This document shows, piece by piece, positions 39,203 through 53,700 of a DNA stretch of 64,000 nucleotides. The DNA is from Wuchereria bancrofti (Eukaryota > Nematoda > Chromadorea > Rhabditida > Onchocercidae), in the NCBI GenBank assembly GCA_005281725.1, contig SSBO01000007.1, positions 5,616,667-5,680,666 of the forward strand, written 5' to 3'. A program made the translations under genes and the position numbers. Each line of letters starts with the position of its first letter. Positions within the stretch are counted from its first letter, which is position 1. The notes beneath the pieces are model-generated. The model was not told the origin of the DNA, ran no database searches, and saw only the letters and a list, made by a program, of their open reading frames with translations.

Positions 39203-39928
39203 CGGATCTAGTGATAATCAATCAAGACACATATACATAAACATACAATTTCCTTTCCAAGAGAACCCGAAACCAAGCCGAATATATACAAACCCGACGT
39301 ACCTAAACGCCGCTGTAATTTATCTGCAAATAGACAAATAAAATTTTAAAATGAAAATAAAATTTTAATATAACGCAATGTCGGAATGTAATTTCAAAAT
39401 CAGACGTACAAAAACACTCTATCAGAGAATAATTCCAAATCTGACGTAAAAGTAACATATATTAAGTTATATTAAATAAATTTTTGATCAGACATAAGTA
39501 GTACAAAAATCGGAAAGTAATTCCTCTCCCAATCCTTAAAAGCAATTTCAAGTGGGTATGAATAAGTGATGTTACTTCTGAAAATCAATTTCAAACCACA
39601 CGCGAAATTTGACATGACGGAACAACGGAAAGCACTTTCAAGCAAGACGTAAAAGCTAAAACATAATGTGATGCCATACCGAGAAGTAATTTAATCGTTT
39701 TTTTTTTTTTTGAAAACTAACCAAATCACAAACTTGAAGGTGCAACCATTTGTTTTTCATTTTGATCAACAGATCTATGTACTCAAATAGGTATAGGGGG
39801 ATCGGTAATAATAATAATAATACAGATGCGAAATAGGTCCGGGTTAATCAAATAGTGAATTCAGTAAACCGGAAGCCAAATTGGCATATCGAACGAACGG
39901 AAAGCTTAATGAACAACCAACATCAAAC
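39203..39928. promoter_or_regulatory. ZNRF upstream region
   Basis: About 725 bases upstream of the ZNRF ATG with no clear exon. A minus-strand acceptor-like ATTACAG near 39320 and donor-like GTACGT near 39300 frame a ten-base block, so a tiny 5' UTR exon is possible but weak. Confidence 0.35.
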
Positions 39929-40192
39929 CTATGATAATGATAGCATCCGTAAATCATTCAATTCAATCAGTTTGTTGACTCGGCTTCCGACTGTCTTGAA
40001 TCTAAGTTGATTCTTCTCACATTCAACAAGTATTTCACTGTCAATGCAATCATCACTATCTTCAAGTCCGAATTTAAAAGATGGAATTATTCCTTTCTGG
40101 TAAAATCCTCCCCAAAATTCTAGTCTTTGTGTCTTGAAATCAACAGAAATATTTCGTATTCCTATTAAAATTACAATACGATCCAACAACAT
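39929..40192 (-). CDS. Orphan ORF, 87 codons, or terminal exon of an unseen gene
   Basis: Minus-strand frame from an ATG at 40192-40190 (MLLDRIVILIGIRNISVDF) to a TAG. The later part is well mixed and protein-like: QRLEFWGGFYQKGIIPSFK, FGLEDSDDCIDSEILVECEK, RFKTVGSRVNKLIEL. It stands out from the low-complexity ORFs around it and has lower AT content. An acceptor-like TTTAATAG precedes the GGA-ATA-CGA codons, so it may instead be a last exon whose earlier exons I cannot find. No family recognised. It lies upstream of ZNRF on the same strand. Confidence 0.42.
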   Translation of the reverse strand: MLLDRIVILIGIRNISVDFKTQRLEFWGGFYQKGIIPSFKFGLEDSDDCIDSEILVECEKNQLRFKTVGSRVNKLIELNDLRMLSLS

Positions 40193-40247
40193 TGTACCAT
40201 AACATTGGGTTTTCTGTCTTCTGTATATTATCATCTTTGGTCCTGCT

Positions 40248-40314
40248 ATGTGTGTGCGTGTGCGTGTGCATGTGCGCGTGTGTATGTATATGTACATTTG
40301 TGCATGCATGTATG
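40248..40314. repeat. TG/TGCG microsatellite
   Basis: Interrupted TGTGCG and TGTATG runs just upstream (minus sense) of the orphan ORF; its reverse complement gives the ORF a spurious Thr/His/Arg-rich extension. Confidence 0.85.
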
Positions 40315-42449
40315 CCCGTTTATCTTCTTGTGTTTACAGTTTACCGAAATAAAAATAATTGTATGCAAAATAAAAATAGGTGCATACAAATAAAGATAGG
40401 TATATCAAAAGAAAAATTGAGTAATTCCCAATACATAAAAATCAACTCATTATTTTTAAAATGAAAACCGAATTATAGAAGACCGAGTTTTGTCACTGAC
40501 TGTACCGAATTATAATATACTCACTCATCCGTCTTGAAAACTACTTTCCAACATAACTTTCGGATAGCAATCCGGCAATCAATGTTCCGATCAAGAAAAA
40601 TTTCAACGAATAGTAGATAAGCAATGAAAGTGAAAAATATATCAACGACTAAAACTTCACAACATGCGTAAGTACGCAAATACACACGCGAACACACACA
40701 AACAGACAGACGCAAATACCAACAAATACAGCTCATGTTTAATGTACGTGGATATTGCGCTGTTACATACGAAATAATTCCGTAACTATTTTTAAACATT
40801 GACAAGTTTTGCATTTTGCAGCATAAAAGGGAAATTGATTGGGAACTGAGGTGCTGTTAATCTTTATTTTTAGTTAGTTGGAGACCGCTAACTTTTTAAA
40901 GATTAACTTTTTAACCGCAATTTTAAGAAAGTGTCCGATTTTTTGGAAAAACTTAAAGGAGAAAATCATTTTCGAGATTTTAAAAAATTTTTCTTATTAA
41001 ACTAATTACTACTGAAATATCCTAAAATTCGCAAAAAATTTAAAATTTAACGGATACTGTTTTTGTGAAGTGATTCTTCCATTGATATAATCATCTATAA
41101 TGAAAACTCAATATATTAAATGATACAAATTAGAACAACATAAGTTTTAAATTAAAAAAAAAACAACTTATTTAATGGTATACAAATAGTTATGAACAAA
41201 GTTGACTATATTGTAATAATTTTAGAAAATAAACGCGCTTATAAGATGAAGGATGTCAAGTATTGACTAACTGACATTAGCACAAATCTCGTGATATAGG
41301 GTAATGTGTGATGCAATGATATCTGTCATCTCATATCTTTTAAATTACTACCAACAAAGCTATTCAAGTTTATAATATTAATTTGGATGCAGTTATACTT
41401 TAATTTCCAATATTTTATATTGATCGAATAAATATCATTTAAATCATGATAGTTTCAAAATGTATCATTATTCATAACATTGATGATAGCATATTCAAGT
41501 CAAATCACTATGGATTGTTTCATCATTCACCATCATTTTTAGTAATGACGTAATCATACATCGCAATTGATGATGTGATCGCACATGATAATCAATGAGG
41601 TTATCAAATTTCATGTATCATGTGTTGAATTGATCTGTAAGATTGTTGGATAGATTTGTAAAAAGAAATCAATTTAAAAAAGTGGATGAAGCTAATGATA
41701 TCAATTTATAACAATCCTATTTCAATCATTGGTTGGCTAAACTGTTTTTTATTATGGTATTATTCAATGGAATTAGTATTAATAATTAAAAAATAAAATT
41801 TCAAATATATATTGGATTTGCTAAATGGCTTAACAATTCCAATACATCAGTTATTTTCCTTCTTTACTGAATTTGTTTACCAAATTCTTTTTCTGCCTCA
41901 CTTTTAATTTTTTGATTCTCACATTTTTTTGGTTTTTTTTTGAATTTTTGAATTTTTTTTTTTTTTTGAAATAGTACAATATTTTGCATGATCATTAATG
42001 AAACTCTTATTTCTAGCAATATTTCGCTTCCATATAATCATTCAATGCTTCCTATTTTTATTGTTTGATTTCTTTGATCAACTGACTCTGAAACTATCGA
42101 TATAAAATTTCCGATTTCACAATCTTTTAGTCAAAAATTACTAAATTAATTTTTAAACATTTTTAAATAAAACAAACAACAGAAATGCATGGTGCAATAA
42201 GATACCAAATATTATTTTGCAAAGTTTTTGCAGCAAATATTTTGACCAATCATGGAAAGTTACTAACAGTAAAAATCTTTAGATATAATAATTACTGTTG
42301 GATTTCGCAAACTTTTTCACAAGCAATTTTATCCATATTCCTGTCATTCTATTATAGATTGCTTGCAAATAACTAGGATTTTCAAAACTTTCCGAAATAT
42401 TTAACTTTTGTAGTGTACATCTAATTTTGTTTCGATTTTTCATGTGTAA

Positions 42450-42525
42450 ATGAAAAACAAACGAACAAGCAAACAAACAAAATTAAAATGAAAAACAAAC
42501 GAACAAGCAAACGAACAAAATTAAT
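42450..42525. repeat. Tandem duplication, 38-bp unit, two copies
   Basis: ATGAAAAACAAACGAACAAG begins at 42450 and again at 42488; the copies differ at about two positions. Confidence 0.9.
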
Positions 42526-43350
42526 TTGTAGATAGTAGTACAAGTTATAATTTCTACAAATAAAAAACTTTAAGTTACCTTTCGGCATCTTAGTTAATTA
42601 ATTAATCGTTCATATTAAGTATAACATCTATTTAACGTTCAGATTTGTTTCTTTATAAACCCTGTAATTTGATTTTATAAATAAATAAATACTTATTACA
42701 AGTCGATTTATTTTGTTATAAATGATAGAAGTCTATTTAATTTCATAAAATTAAACAAATTTTCATTTCGTACTTGCAGATTTCTATCATTTTTAACAAT
42801 ATAATACATTAAATGTTATTTCACCCATAATATTTCTGTTATTCACTATCATTTTTTACAAATAGGATTTTTTACAAATAAGAACATAGCAAATTTATAT
42901 CCCTGATAAAAATCATTTTTACAGATAGCCAGCTCTTCTCCCGTTTATATATTTACTTCTTTTTATGGGGGCATTGAACTTCGAACTTAAGTTAATAGTA
43001 AGATGCGTATGTAAAATACATGATGGCCTTAAAGGTAATTTTTATTTTCAAGGAAAATTTCTTTTGACTCCATTTCTTTTCCACTTTATTTCATTTCATT
43101 TTTACAATTTTCATTTTTTACAAAAATTTGCCGCTCTTTCCATGTCCTTTTTTACGGCATGTCGATTTTTACCGCGTATTTGTTCCTCTTAATGTGACGA
43201 TTGTTGTAAATTACCTTTTTCTTATTTCTCTTTTAAATGATGGAAAATTTGATGAACTCATAAAATGGAAAGAAAAAGAACATAATTTTCTAGATCCCTT
43301 CTATATGCTTTGTTGTTGATATTATTACTACTATTTTTGTTTCCACTTTA

Positions 43351-43434
43351 TTCTTATTATTGTTGCTGTTGTTGTTATTGCTATTATTATTGTTATTGTC
43401 GTTATTATTGCTATCACTGTTGTTATTATTATTA
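43351..43434. repeat. TTATTG/TTGTTA trinucleotide-type array
   Basis: Degenerate T-rich triplet run (ATT, GTT, TGT). Confidence 0.8.
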
Positions 43435-46400
43435 AATAGAAATATAGCAAATGACAATTAAAAAGGGTAATATAACATGAAAAGGAAAAGAAAAAAGGAG
43501 GTAATAATGCTATCATTTTTTTCTATCAAAATTAATTCAATAAAGAAAAATTTTTTTTCTACAGTAACTCATTTGTTTTTCCTTTTTTCTTTTTTTGCCT
43601 TAAACAATTCAAAAAAAAGTTTTATGTGTCAGATAAGGAAATAAACAGGTGAGTTCTAGGAGGGAACTAGAAGAGATAAGGAAATGATAAATGACGAATA
43701 AGTAGGAGAAAATTGTGCCGCTTAGAATATATGCACACGACCAGATGACTTCATCAATTGTCGGAAAGTTCTAACTTTGATCATCATGTACATACTTTGT
43801 CATTTCCAATTATTTGTTGACAATAATTGCCGACAAAATGCTAACAAAATGTAAGTAGTTATAATATGAAGAAATAAGCAAATTACAGATTATATTGTGC
43901 TTCGAAAAAAAAGAAAACCACTTAAATTTATCTAGCCACCTAAAAAGATGTATTGACATAAGAATAAAAAAGTTAATCCATATTATATGATTTATTAACC
44001 TACCACCATTGTTTACCGTAGAATTTATGATGTTAATATTGAATTGAACGATTATTAGAAGTGATTACGGTGGCATTGGATTGTGAGGCGCCAATCAGTC
44101 GCTGCCCTTCGACAAGGCCAAAAAAAAATCATGAAAGAAGAAACGATGTCACCAATATTCTTCTCTACCTCTCCGCCCACCTATAACTCGACATCTTTAT
44201 CATCCTCCTAAACTATCACTAACTGATGTCACCAGCATCAGTATTATTACCTATCTTCCTTATAAGCATGCATGCACTTTTACGCACTTATTTTTTGCCT
44301 ACAAATTATATATGTTTCGTAAATACTCACTAATTCATTTAAAATTTTAAATTAAATTCAAAATATCATAATTAATTAAGTGAAAAAGCATAAAAATTAT
44401 GTTTTGTTAGAATATAAATCAAGTTGTGAAATTATTAAAATTTTAGTAATTAAAGTATAATTGAAATGAAAAGTTCATTTAAAAAACAAATTAATGAACT
44501 ATAAATTAAAGTAATGTATTAAAAATTAGATTAATGTATAAATTAGCGTTATAAAAGATAGTGAAAAAAAAAATGAAATGAAGTGCAAAATCGTTGAAGT
44601 ATGAAATATAAATCGGTCTTAAATTCTCGTGTTCCTTTTCTTCGTTATTCTTTTTCTTTTTTTGTATCTTTTCCTTTAAATTTTTCTAACATTTAGGAGA
44701 TTTTTTTTTGTTTCTGTTTTTGACATTTATAAAATGTAAGATTGAAAGGATAGAACTATTTGCAATTGATTGTATAATATTTCCTATTTCAAGAGCAGCT
44801 TCTGAAATAACATAATACGAAAATATATGAAAAGCTTTTAAAAGGTTTGCTTTTGTTTAACTTCTCCAATCTTTTTCCTCCCTCTGTCTTTCTCTCTCTC
44901 TATTCTCCCTTTCCCTTCCCTCTCTTTCTCCTCTTTTCCCAATAAGTTATATTTTTTGAAACAACCATTAAATTTCATTAAAACATTTGAAATTTAAGGA
45001 TATATTAAGGATATTATCATACCGATGATAAGGCATATGGCGTGCATGTTAAATGGAAATCTTCGAAAAATAAATCAAATCAAAACCGAGCTAAAAAACA
45101 TAATTAAATAATCAAGTTAAACTAAATTAAACAGGATATTAGTTCAAAATGAATTAAAATATCAAATGAATTGGGGTGAAAATTATCTCAATGTAACTTA
45201 AAAGTATTTTATTGAGGATGCAAGAAAAAAGTAGCAGTATCTAATTAAAATGTACCAAATTTAAGCCAAACTGAACTGAACTGTCAAAATAAAACTTCTG
45301 CAATTCTAAAAAAGATTTAAATTTGAAATATGATGCAAATAATGCTTTAAGAAAGTCAAATTAATATCGAACAAGATAAATAAAAGAAAAATTTTGTTGG
45401 TAATAGTAATTCAAATTTGACTTAAGCAGTAACTAGTGCTAATATTTTGATTAATTCAAATCAGAATGAATGAAACTTTAGTTGAAGTAAAAGAAAAACA
45501 TACAATCAGTCCATTATGTTCATTTTTTACAACTTGAAAATCAAATTATAAGCTTATTCATTGCTAATTATCGTGATTTCTATCAAAATGATTCAAATAT
45601 ATGTTGTTATTCTCATATTTTTCCCTTTTCCGATTGTTTCGCTCGCCTTACCCTCTTGTTTTTTCCTTTCCATTTTTTTTTCAACCTCATTTTCGAATCC
45701 ATTTTAAAAAGATCGTTTGATTGGCGCCGTCATGTCATCCACCTGTATGTTTATTTCCTTTACCTCAGCCTCTTTCTAATTCCCGGAAAATTTCTCCTCA
45801 TTTCTTTTCATTCTTTCTCATCCTATAAAATTTTTTCCCTTAAATATTTTACCGTATACTTAATTTTCATTTTGCAGTTTTTTTTCTCTCAACTAATTCG
45901 AAAAATAGCAGCAAAAAAGAACGATGAAGTTTTCAATGAAGCTTCTTAAAATTAATTCAAAATGTGACAGTTTGTTTCCTCCGAATAATTATTGATAAAC
46001 AACGCGAAGGAAAATTTACGATAATATAAAAAATTAAAAAAAAAGCTTTTCCAAATACTTTCAGAATTTAAGATTTGGATTTTTCCAAATACTTGTAAAG
46101 TTTGAAATTTGGTTTTTTTAAAGGAAACTATATAAATTTTGTAAACAAATGTTACTTTTTAACATTTCTAATTTGCCATATTTTATTTTTTCCAAACTTA
46201 TCATAAAATTTCAATTTTAATGGGAAAATTTTTTCAAGAAATTTTAGCAATCTTATAAATTTTTAAATATTTAAACATCTTCCATTTATTCTTTACTTAC
46301 CATTTATTAATTAATCAAGTTAAAATCTATGTTTTACAGTATACTTAATTCTCGCTTATAATTCAACAAATCTAATTCAATTTTAAATAACTTCACAACT

Positions 46401-49240
46401 TTTTCTTTCTGATTTCATTGTTGATTACTATTTTTTAATCATTACATATAGAAATCATACCTACCAGTGGCGCCTTTACTGTCTGTTGCGAGTATTATTA
46501 TTATTCTTATTATCATTATCCGCCACTCAGTTCGTAATAAGTATCATTTAATTGCTGAAGATTTACGGACCATTGATTTCTTTCTATTCCTATTCAAACT
46601 TTTTTCGACATTATAGAAACCTTTTGCCATATTCTTATCGCACATATATGTATGTGATAATTAATTAATTTTATGCAACATTGTCTAATATTTTGTTTTT
46701 CTTCATTTTCAAATACTGATATCATTATATTCTTAATTTATTTGTTAACATAATGAAATGAAAAGCATTCAGAAAATTTTATGTAATCTTTTTTTCACTT
46801 TTCTCTCTCTTTTTGTTTTTTTTTATTTTATTTTTCAACAATTTTATTCTTTGCTGGTATTTTAAATGGTTTATTTTTCCTCATTGTCTCCAGTTATAAT
46901 GAAGTCAAAAAATTTTAGCGAAAAAAAATCAGAAATATTCGATTTTTTTTTTGGAAATTGAAAAGAAATGAAGTGAATAAAATATTGTATTTTGTTTAAA
47001 ATGTGATAGCACAAAAGTAATAATAAAATTTAAAAGTTTATGACATGAATTAGCCAGACATAACTTTTCTTGTTTTTCGTTCCATTTATTCTTTCAACTC
47101 CTTTGCCCCCTCTCTCTCCTCTCCTTTCTCTTTCTTCCTTCTCTTATAATTAATAAATCACTTATATATATTTAAGGAGATTTTACCTTTTTCGTTATTC
47201 CTATTTTCATCACGATTCACCTCTTTCGGAAGTGAATTTTCGGTATTCCTAATTTTATTATTTAAATTTCGAATGATTTATTTCAATTTATAAGAAACTT
47301 TTTTAATTTCAGTTTTGCAACTTCTTTTTGCACTTTTCAAGATTTTGCAAGAATTCAAAGTGAATGATAGGGATAAACATGAGAAAAACATTACTGCGAA
47401 TAATATTAAAAATGAAATATTGATTTTTTCATTTATTTATTCCTTATCTACTAGTTTATTTGATCAGTTTTGTTACTCTAAGCACATAAGCTTTTTTTCG
47501 TGAAACTTGCAATTAATTGTATTACAATTTAAAATATTGAATAAATTTAAACTAAGTTAACTGACGATTTTAGATAAACCGATGTCCGATTGCTTTTAAT
47601 AATTTCTCACAATTATATTTTCACATGAATTGAATACAAATTAATTTCTGTTAATATATCATTGCTAATTTTTAATTATTGCTTGGCAACAACTGAATTA
47701 CGGTTTTCGTTAAAGTATTATGGCGTTCGCATCATTCTAAAGTTAAATACAACAAGTATCATTGACTTAAACATCATTTGAACTTTTATTTTTTTTCTTT
47801 TTCTTAAACATCACAAAATTTTAATTGTATAACATGTGAAATATCATGAAATTCGATTTATAAAAATAAATAAATTTCACCGGCTGAGTAATAAGATTTT
47901 AATCACTACAAATGTCAATTTTTTACAAAATAGTCCATCTAGATAGAACAAAAATCCCAACAGCAATTAAATAAAAATTAGAAAAATTGAAACTAAAAGT
48001 AGTCTAAAACAGTTATATCTCAGAATTCAATCACATTATCTTGTCATGACTTATAATCAGCATAATAATTTTATAATCAGCATTTTTCTAAAACACTTAT
48101 AATCAACATAATAATAGCATAAAAGTGATACTATATCAGCATAATAATAGCGTAATAATCTAATTCCGAAAAATGACTCGAAACTATTTCAATTGTTATT
48201 CATTATTGTTTTAATGAACTTTAGAATATTACACGTTTGTATGCACAAGTCGATAATTAACATCACGATATCATCGTTACCATCAATTGATTCTTTAAAA
48301 TTAAGTTTTCAACTAAATGGGAATTTTCTCATTTCTTAAAATCTCTTGAATTTTAATTTTCCCTACCATTAAGTATTACCATTCTAATGAATTTTAGAGT
48401 ATTTAATTAGTTGACTACTTAAACAAATGGAAATTTCAACTTAATTGAAGTTTATTAACTACCTAAAATTCTTTAAATTTTACTTTCCAAATACCAAGCA
48501 ATTTGTGTGTTGTCTCTTAAACTGTCAACGTATGACATTAGATATATACATAAGAAAATCCATCTTCGCCACATGTGGTCCTCGGTTTATTTTTCTATTT
48601 CATTTGTTTACAACTACTCTTTCATCCTATTTATTGTTTTACAATGTATATAGATATCCGGAAATCATATTTATATATTTATTTGACAATGACATATAAT
48701 ATGAACTTGAAGTGCAACTTACCGACTAAAACATAAAAAGCAATTTCAGTCATTTCTTTATTATTTAACTAATAACCGCCTTTTGGATCATTTTTGGATC
48801 ACTTTAGCAATTTTCGTTAAGCAGAATGATTTTTAAATAATTTCCATTAAATATATTGTAAAGTTTTCTTTTTATTTTTCATTTTTTCTACTTACTGTAA
48901 TAAAAAGATTCTTTTTCTTTTTTTATACTAACAAAAATATTGACAAACATGTATTTAAGTCCCCACTCTTTCTAACTTTATAATTTAATCAGAATTAGAA
49001 GTGAAGAATTTGCGCTGTATTCTAAATTATTAAATCCAAATTATCAAATAAAAATTCTTCGAAAATCTTGTCATATGAAAAATTCAATATTTATTTATAA
49101 TAAATATCAAAATGATGAAAGGATTGACTAAATTAGAACTAGAAAATGAAAAATTAAAATAAAAAAGAGATTATAATTAATTAGTTACACAATAATTGTC
49201 ACTAGTTAAATTGAAAAAAAAACTTCGTCTTTGAAAACCA

Positions 49241-49412
49241 GTAATAATGATAATAACAATAAAAATAATAGTGATAATGGTAATAATAATAATTATTATT
49301 TAATAATAATTAGTAATAATAATAATAACAAATAATAATGATAATAATAATGATAATAATGATGATAATAGTAATGATAAATAATAATAGTAAATAATGA
49401 TTATAATAATAT
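49241..49412. repeat. AAT/GAT trinucleotide array
   Basis: About 170 bases of interrupted AATAAT and GATAAT units, including an internal AT palindrome near 49285-49312. Confidence 0.9.
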
Positions 49413-49591
49413 CAGAAATTAAACATAATTTATTTCTGACCAAATACTTCCTATCAGCAGTAATTGAAAATCATCGTATGTACCATAAAATATTTAGTTG
49501 CGGACGGTTTTGAAATCATAATACGAATGAATTCTTTGTTCTTCCGCGTCTGCTTCTTTGTTCCAATCTCATCAATTTCACAGCAAGATAT

Positions 49592-49650
49592 CGTCATCAT
49601 CATAATCATCATTATTATCATCATTATCATCACCGTCATTAATACCATCA
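49592..49650. repeat. ATC/ATT trinucleotide array, opposite sense to 49241-49412
   Basis: TCATCATCATAATCATCATT-type units, the reverse-complement motif of the array 180 bases to its left. Confidence 0.85.
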
Positions 49651-50595
49651 TTTTTTTCTTCTTCGACCTAAATAACCTATTTCCCCCACTTTCTTTGGTA
49701 TTTATTTCCAGAAAGGACTATAATCTTACTATTTTTTAAATTCATCGTTACCAAAGGCATTCCCCCTTCTTTCCTTTCCTTTTCTTCTTCTTTCCCTTTA
49801 CTCATTATCATTCCATAACCGAGTTAACAGTTGACTTTGGTTCATTTTAATAAATCAAACATTGTGAGAATTTACTCTTCTCTCCTTTTCTCTCTCATCG
49901 GTTCCTCTCTTTCTTACATTTAATATAAGTAAGTTTGTTGTACTTTCATTCTCTTCCTTTCCTATTATTAAAATATTAAATTATCACTATGTTTCGTTGC
50001 ATAATAAAACGATGTAATCGATGAGTTTTTTTTTCTTTTGAATTTTTCCTTAATTTTTATTTTTTTTTCTCATTTTTTTCTTTTTGTAAAACGATACAAA
50101 GATGGGAGAAAAAAGAAATCCTTTTTGCTTTGTGAAAATGAAAATGATTGATTAAATTTTATAACTGTTTAAATAATAGTAAGCAGATATGCAATGTATT
50201 ATATGTTAATAAAATTCTAAAACGACTTTTGAACAGAATTTATTCAACAAAATTGTTTATTATATTCCTTTTGTAAAATCCATTTATTCATTTTATATTG
50301 GTACTACTAATATTTTAATATATATATTAAAAATATTAGCTGATAACGACGAATTGATACTTTAGTATATGATTTATTAATTTTGGAATAATTTTATTTT
50401 CGTTATTAGCCAATATTTTTATTATTCTATTATTTCAGCAAGGCCCATTGAAATCACTTTGAAACGGTAATAGAAATATGGTAGCCTTTTTTCAGTTATC
50501 TCATATTTCAAATTCAACTTTTTCTGATTTCTTCTTTGCTGGCATTGTCCATACTGTAAGTACCACATAAGTAGAGTTATTACATGAAGTACCCC

Positions 50596-50618
50596 GCTGC
50601 TGCTGCCGCTGCTGCTGG
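50596..50618. repeat. CTG triplet repeat with one CCG
   Basis: About seven GCTGCT-type triplets, GC-rich against its surroundings. Confidence 0.85.
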
Positions 50619-50681
50619 CTTTCTCCTACAATATGGATGGCTCTTAAGAGATTATTTCATTGTTTGCAAGTATTCCTGCTG

Positions 50682-50743
50682 TGTACATACATATATGTGT
50701 GTGTCTACGTGTGTATATATATGTGTGTGTGTGTTTGTTTGTA
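50682..50743. repeat. TG/TA microsatellite
   Basis: TGTGTG and TATATA runs, interrupted. Confidence 0.85.
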
Positions 50744-53700
50744 TATTATTTACAAAATAGTGAATTTCTTATTTATGATTACCTCATATTATAAAGTTTC
50801 ATTTAGAATAAAATTTGATTTATGTTTAAATTGCACTTATAATAAGGAATCAATCAGACGTACTCACAACTTTTTATAAGTTTTTAAAATCTTTATTTTA
50901 CAATTGAACTTAATCATTTCAACTCCTTTCTTTTGTTACAAGTCATGATTCTGATTCAGTTTTTTAGTAATATTAATTAGTGATATAATGCAATATCGAA
51001 AATATGAATTAACAATTGATTTTTTTTCGATTCAAACAAAAAATAATTTGATATGTCTTTTTTAGATCATCCATCCACTTATGAATTTTCTTTTTCAGGT
51101 CACTAAATTCACTCTATTTGATAATTTGACTAATTGATTGATTAAGTGAGCGCACAATTGATTACTGAAGAAAACTAATCAACAAATTAACCAACAGATT
51201 TAAATTAAAATTAATTAACAAGTGAGTCTTTAAACAATTAAGTTATCTTGAAGTAAACTTTTTCTCCTCACAAAGATATAGCATAAAATTCAAATGTTGT
51301 AGGTTGTAATTTCTTCTTGTTTAGAATTCCCCTCATTTCGGTTCTATCCTTTGTCCAAAATAGTATGATGTCTGAAATAATCATCATAGCTTCAAATTAA
51401 AATCTGATCTAATCTCGCCAAACTTCTGGAAAATATTTGGATTTTTTTGAACATTTCATAAATTTGCGCATATATTTTACCTTTCCTTCCTATTATCCAT
51501 TTCTTTCTTTTTTTATTCTAAATAAAATCAAAGCTATGCTGCTGTTACTGCTACTGCTACTACTACTATCATTTTTGTTATTATGCAAATTAAGCTATAG
51601 CTTACTCTCATATTTGTTATAAAAATACCCCCTTTATCTTGTTCCTTTCTGCGCTGCTTACTTCCATTCTCCGCCTTCCAAAGCCGCTAACAAATGTCGC
51701 TCAATAAATTGTTTCTTTCAAATACCAATTAAAAAATGTTAATGTAAAGCAAGAATGAATCATATATTGGACAATAAATGGACATTGGGCATTAGATGAA
51801 ATGGACAAAGAAAAAACAAAGGAAAGCTTTTGTAACATAACAATTTAATATTATTATTAATATTTTGGATGTATGTAAAAGAAAAAAAGAGAAAAGAATA
51901 TGCTAATTCTGTCGCTAAAATTATTTCCACTATAAATATGAATTTTGTTCTTTCTTTTGTATTTGGTGGAATGATATATATTGGAAAATAATGCTAAAAT
52001 ATGGTAATATATTTAAATGTGATTTTTTTTCTTTTTTTGGTATAACGGAAGATAATAAAAAAAAATTAAATTTCTCAAATTTTTATTTCCAAAATATTAG
52101 CAATTTTGTATTAAGCAAAAAATAATCCTTTTTTTGTAAAAATAAAAATAGTATTTCTCTTATTTTGATTGAATTTTTTCTTAAATTTAGGTTCAAATTT
52201 AAAATTCTTAGATTAATTATTTGAAAGTCTTAAAGAACAAAAAAAAAATTCTTTTTTGAAAAATTTAACGAAAAAAAATTGAATTTAATTTTTGTTCTGA
52301 TTTGAAGAAATAACTGCACTGTCGAACAGGTGACATTTGTAACTTGTAGCAGTAAATCAATAATGCCTAATTTGTTAAGAAATACTAAACAAGTAAGACA
52401 GCTGTTTCTTCAACATAGCATAAAGCATTCGATGAACAATCTTTTGCTTATTTGTCGTGTACATTGATTTATCGTTTTAGTAATAGTAATAGATCTTATC
52501 TGCTAATGATTTTTATTTCTTACTTTTTAACTCGATTATTACTCTACGGATAATAATAAGTCAAATAGCCTTTAATAATAAGTTAAATAGCAATTAATTA
52601 CTATAAGTGTGTATTATTACTTTAAACTTTAATATGATAGGTAATCTAATACTTAACAAATGGTATACACAATTATATATTAAGATAATAACTACATTAA
52701 TCACTGCTCTTTTTTAAATTTCTTTTTCTTTTTCCAAATAATAAGCATTATTTTTTAGCCAAGAGAAATTAATGAGCGCTTGCATACGTGTGTAGAAAAC
52801 GTATATTCACGTCATCTACGTCGTTTTGGGACTGAAATATTTAGAAATTAAAATTGACATCATTATTGAAGTATAAAGCAATTTGCTAATTTATGCAAAA
52901 ATGTTACGAGATGTGGAAGGCAAAGAAGATGGATTAAAATTTGAAATAATAAAAACGTTTTTTCCATTTATAATTTTTATCTTTTATAACAATTCCATTC
53001 AGTATTTTGAAAGAAATTTTAATTCCTTTGAAAAAAATTTTGTTATTTATTTGATGCAAAGAAACCATTGGAATCTTTTTTCTTTTTTTTGTTTTTTAAA
53101 CTCCTTCACTTAATGATATCAGCATAAATAATTAATGCCGTTATTACTTTTCACAATTTCATCTACAACAAGTTCACCTCTGACCTTAATATTTCACTAG
53201 TTAAAATAACCATCGGTATCCTTTTTGATGAGTGTGTTAATTATCACTGTTCTTTTCTGGCTCTAATTAACTTGTGTCGCCAGCATCGAATACACGTGTC
53301 GCCATGAAAACGATTGCTACAAACTAGAAGAAAATTGAAAAGAAATGGAGTCCATTAGCACTTACTTCTTCTGTTATTAATCCTACCGACCTTTGATGTT
53401 TGCCGATAAACATCGTTTATAAAACATTCAAAATTGGAATATTTAATTTGGAACGAGTATAAACAAAATTTCAGAAGTATTTAGTTCACGTGATTGAAGA
53501 TCTGGATGAAAATAACTGATAGTATCGCATGATTTTATTATTAATTTCCATGATAGTAAGCTAGTATTATATTAATTTTAGGTTAGCATTTTTCAATTAC
53601 AAAGCTAGTTTCTTTCAAGTTTCAGATCAGTGATTAGATAGCAGACTAGCCAGTATCATATCAATTTTGAGAATAATTTCAGCCAATTTTGTCATAAGAG

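Noticed and set aside
40521..40814. Minus-strand 97-codon ORF with a membrane-like segment
   Set aside because: Half is translated CA/CG repeat; the rest (VVDIFFTFIAYLLFVEIFLD) has no partner exon in a phase that joins the orphan ORF.
45656..45949. Plus-strand Phe-rich 97-codon ORF ending LIRKIAAKKNDEVFNEAS
   Set aside because: Mostly T-run translation; the ending looks protein-like but has no supporting exon.
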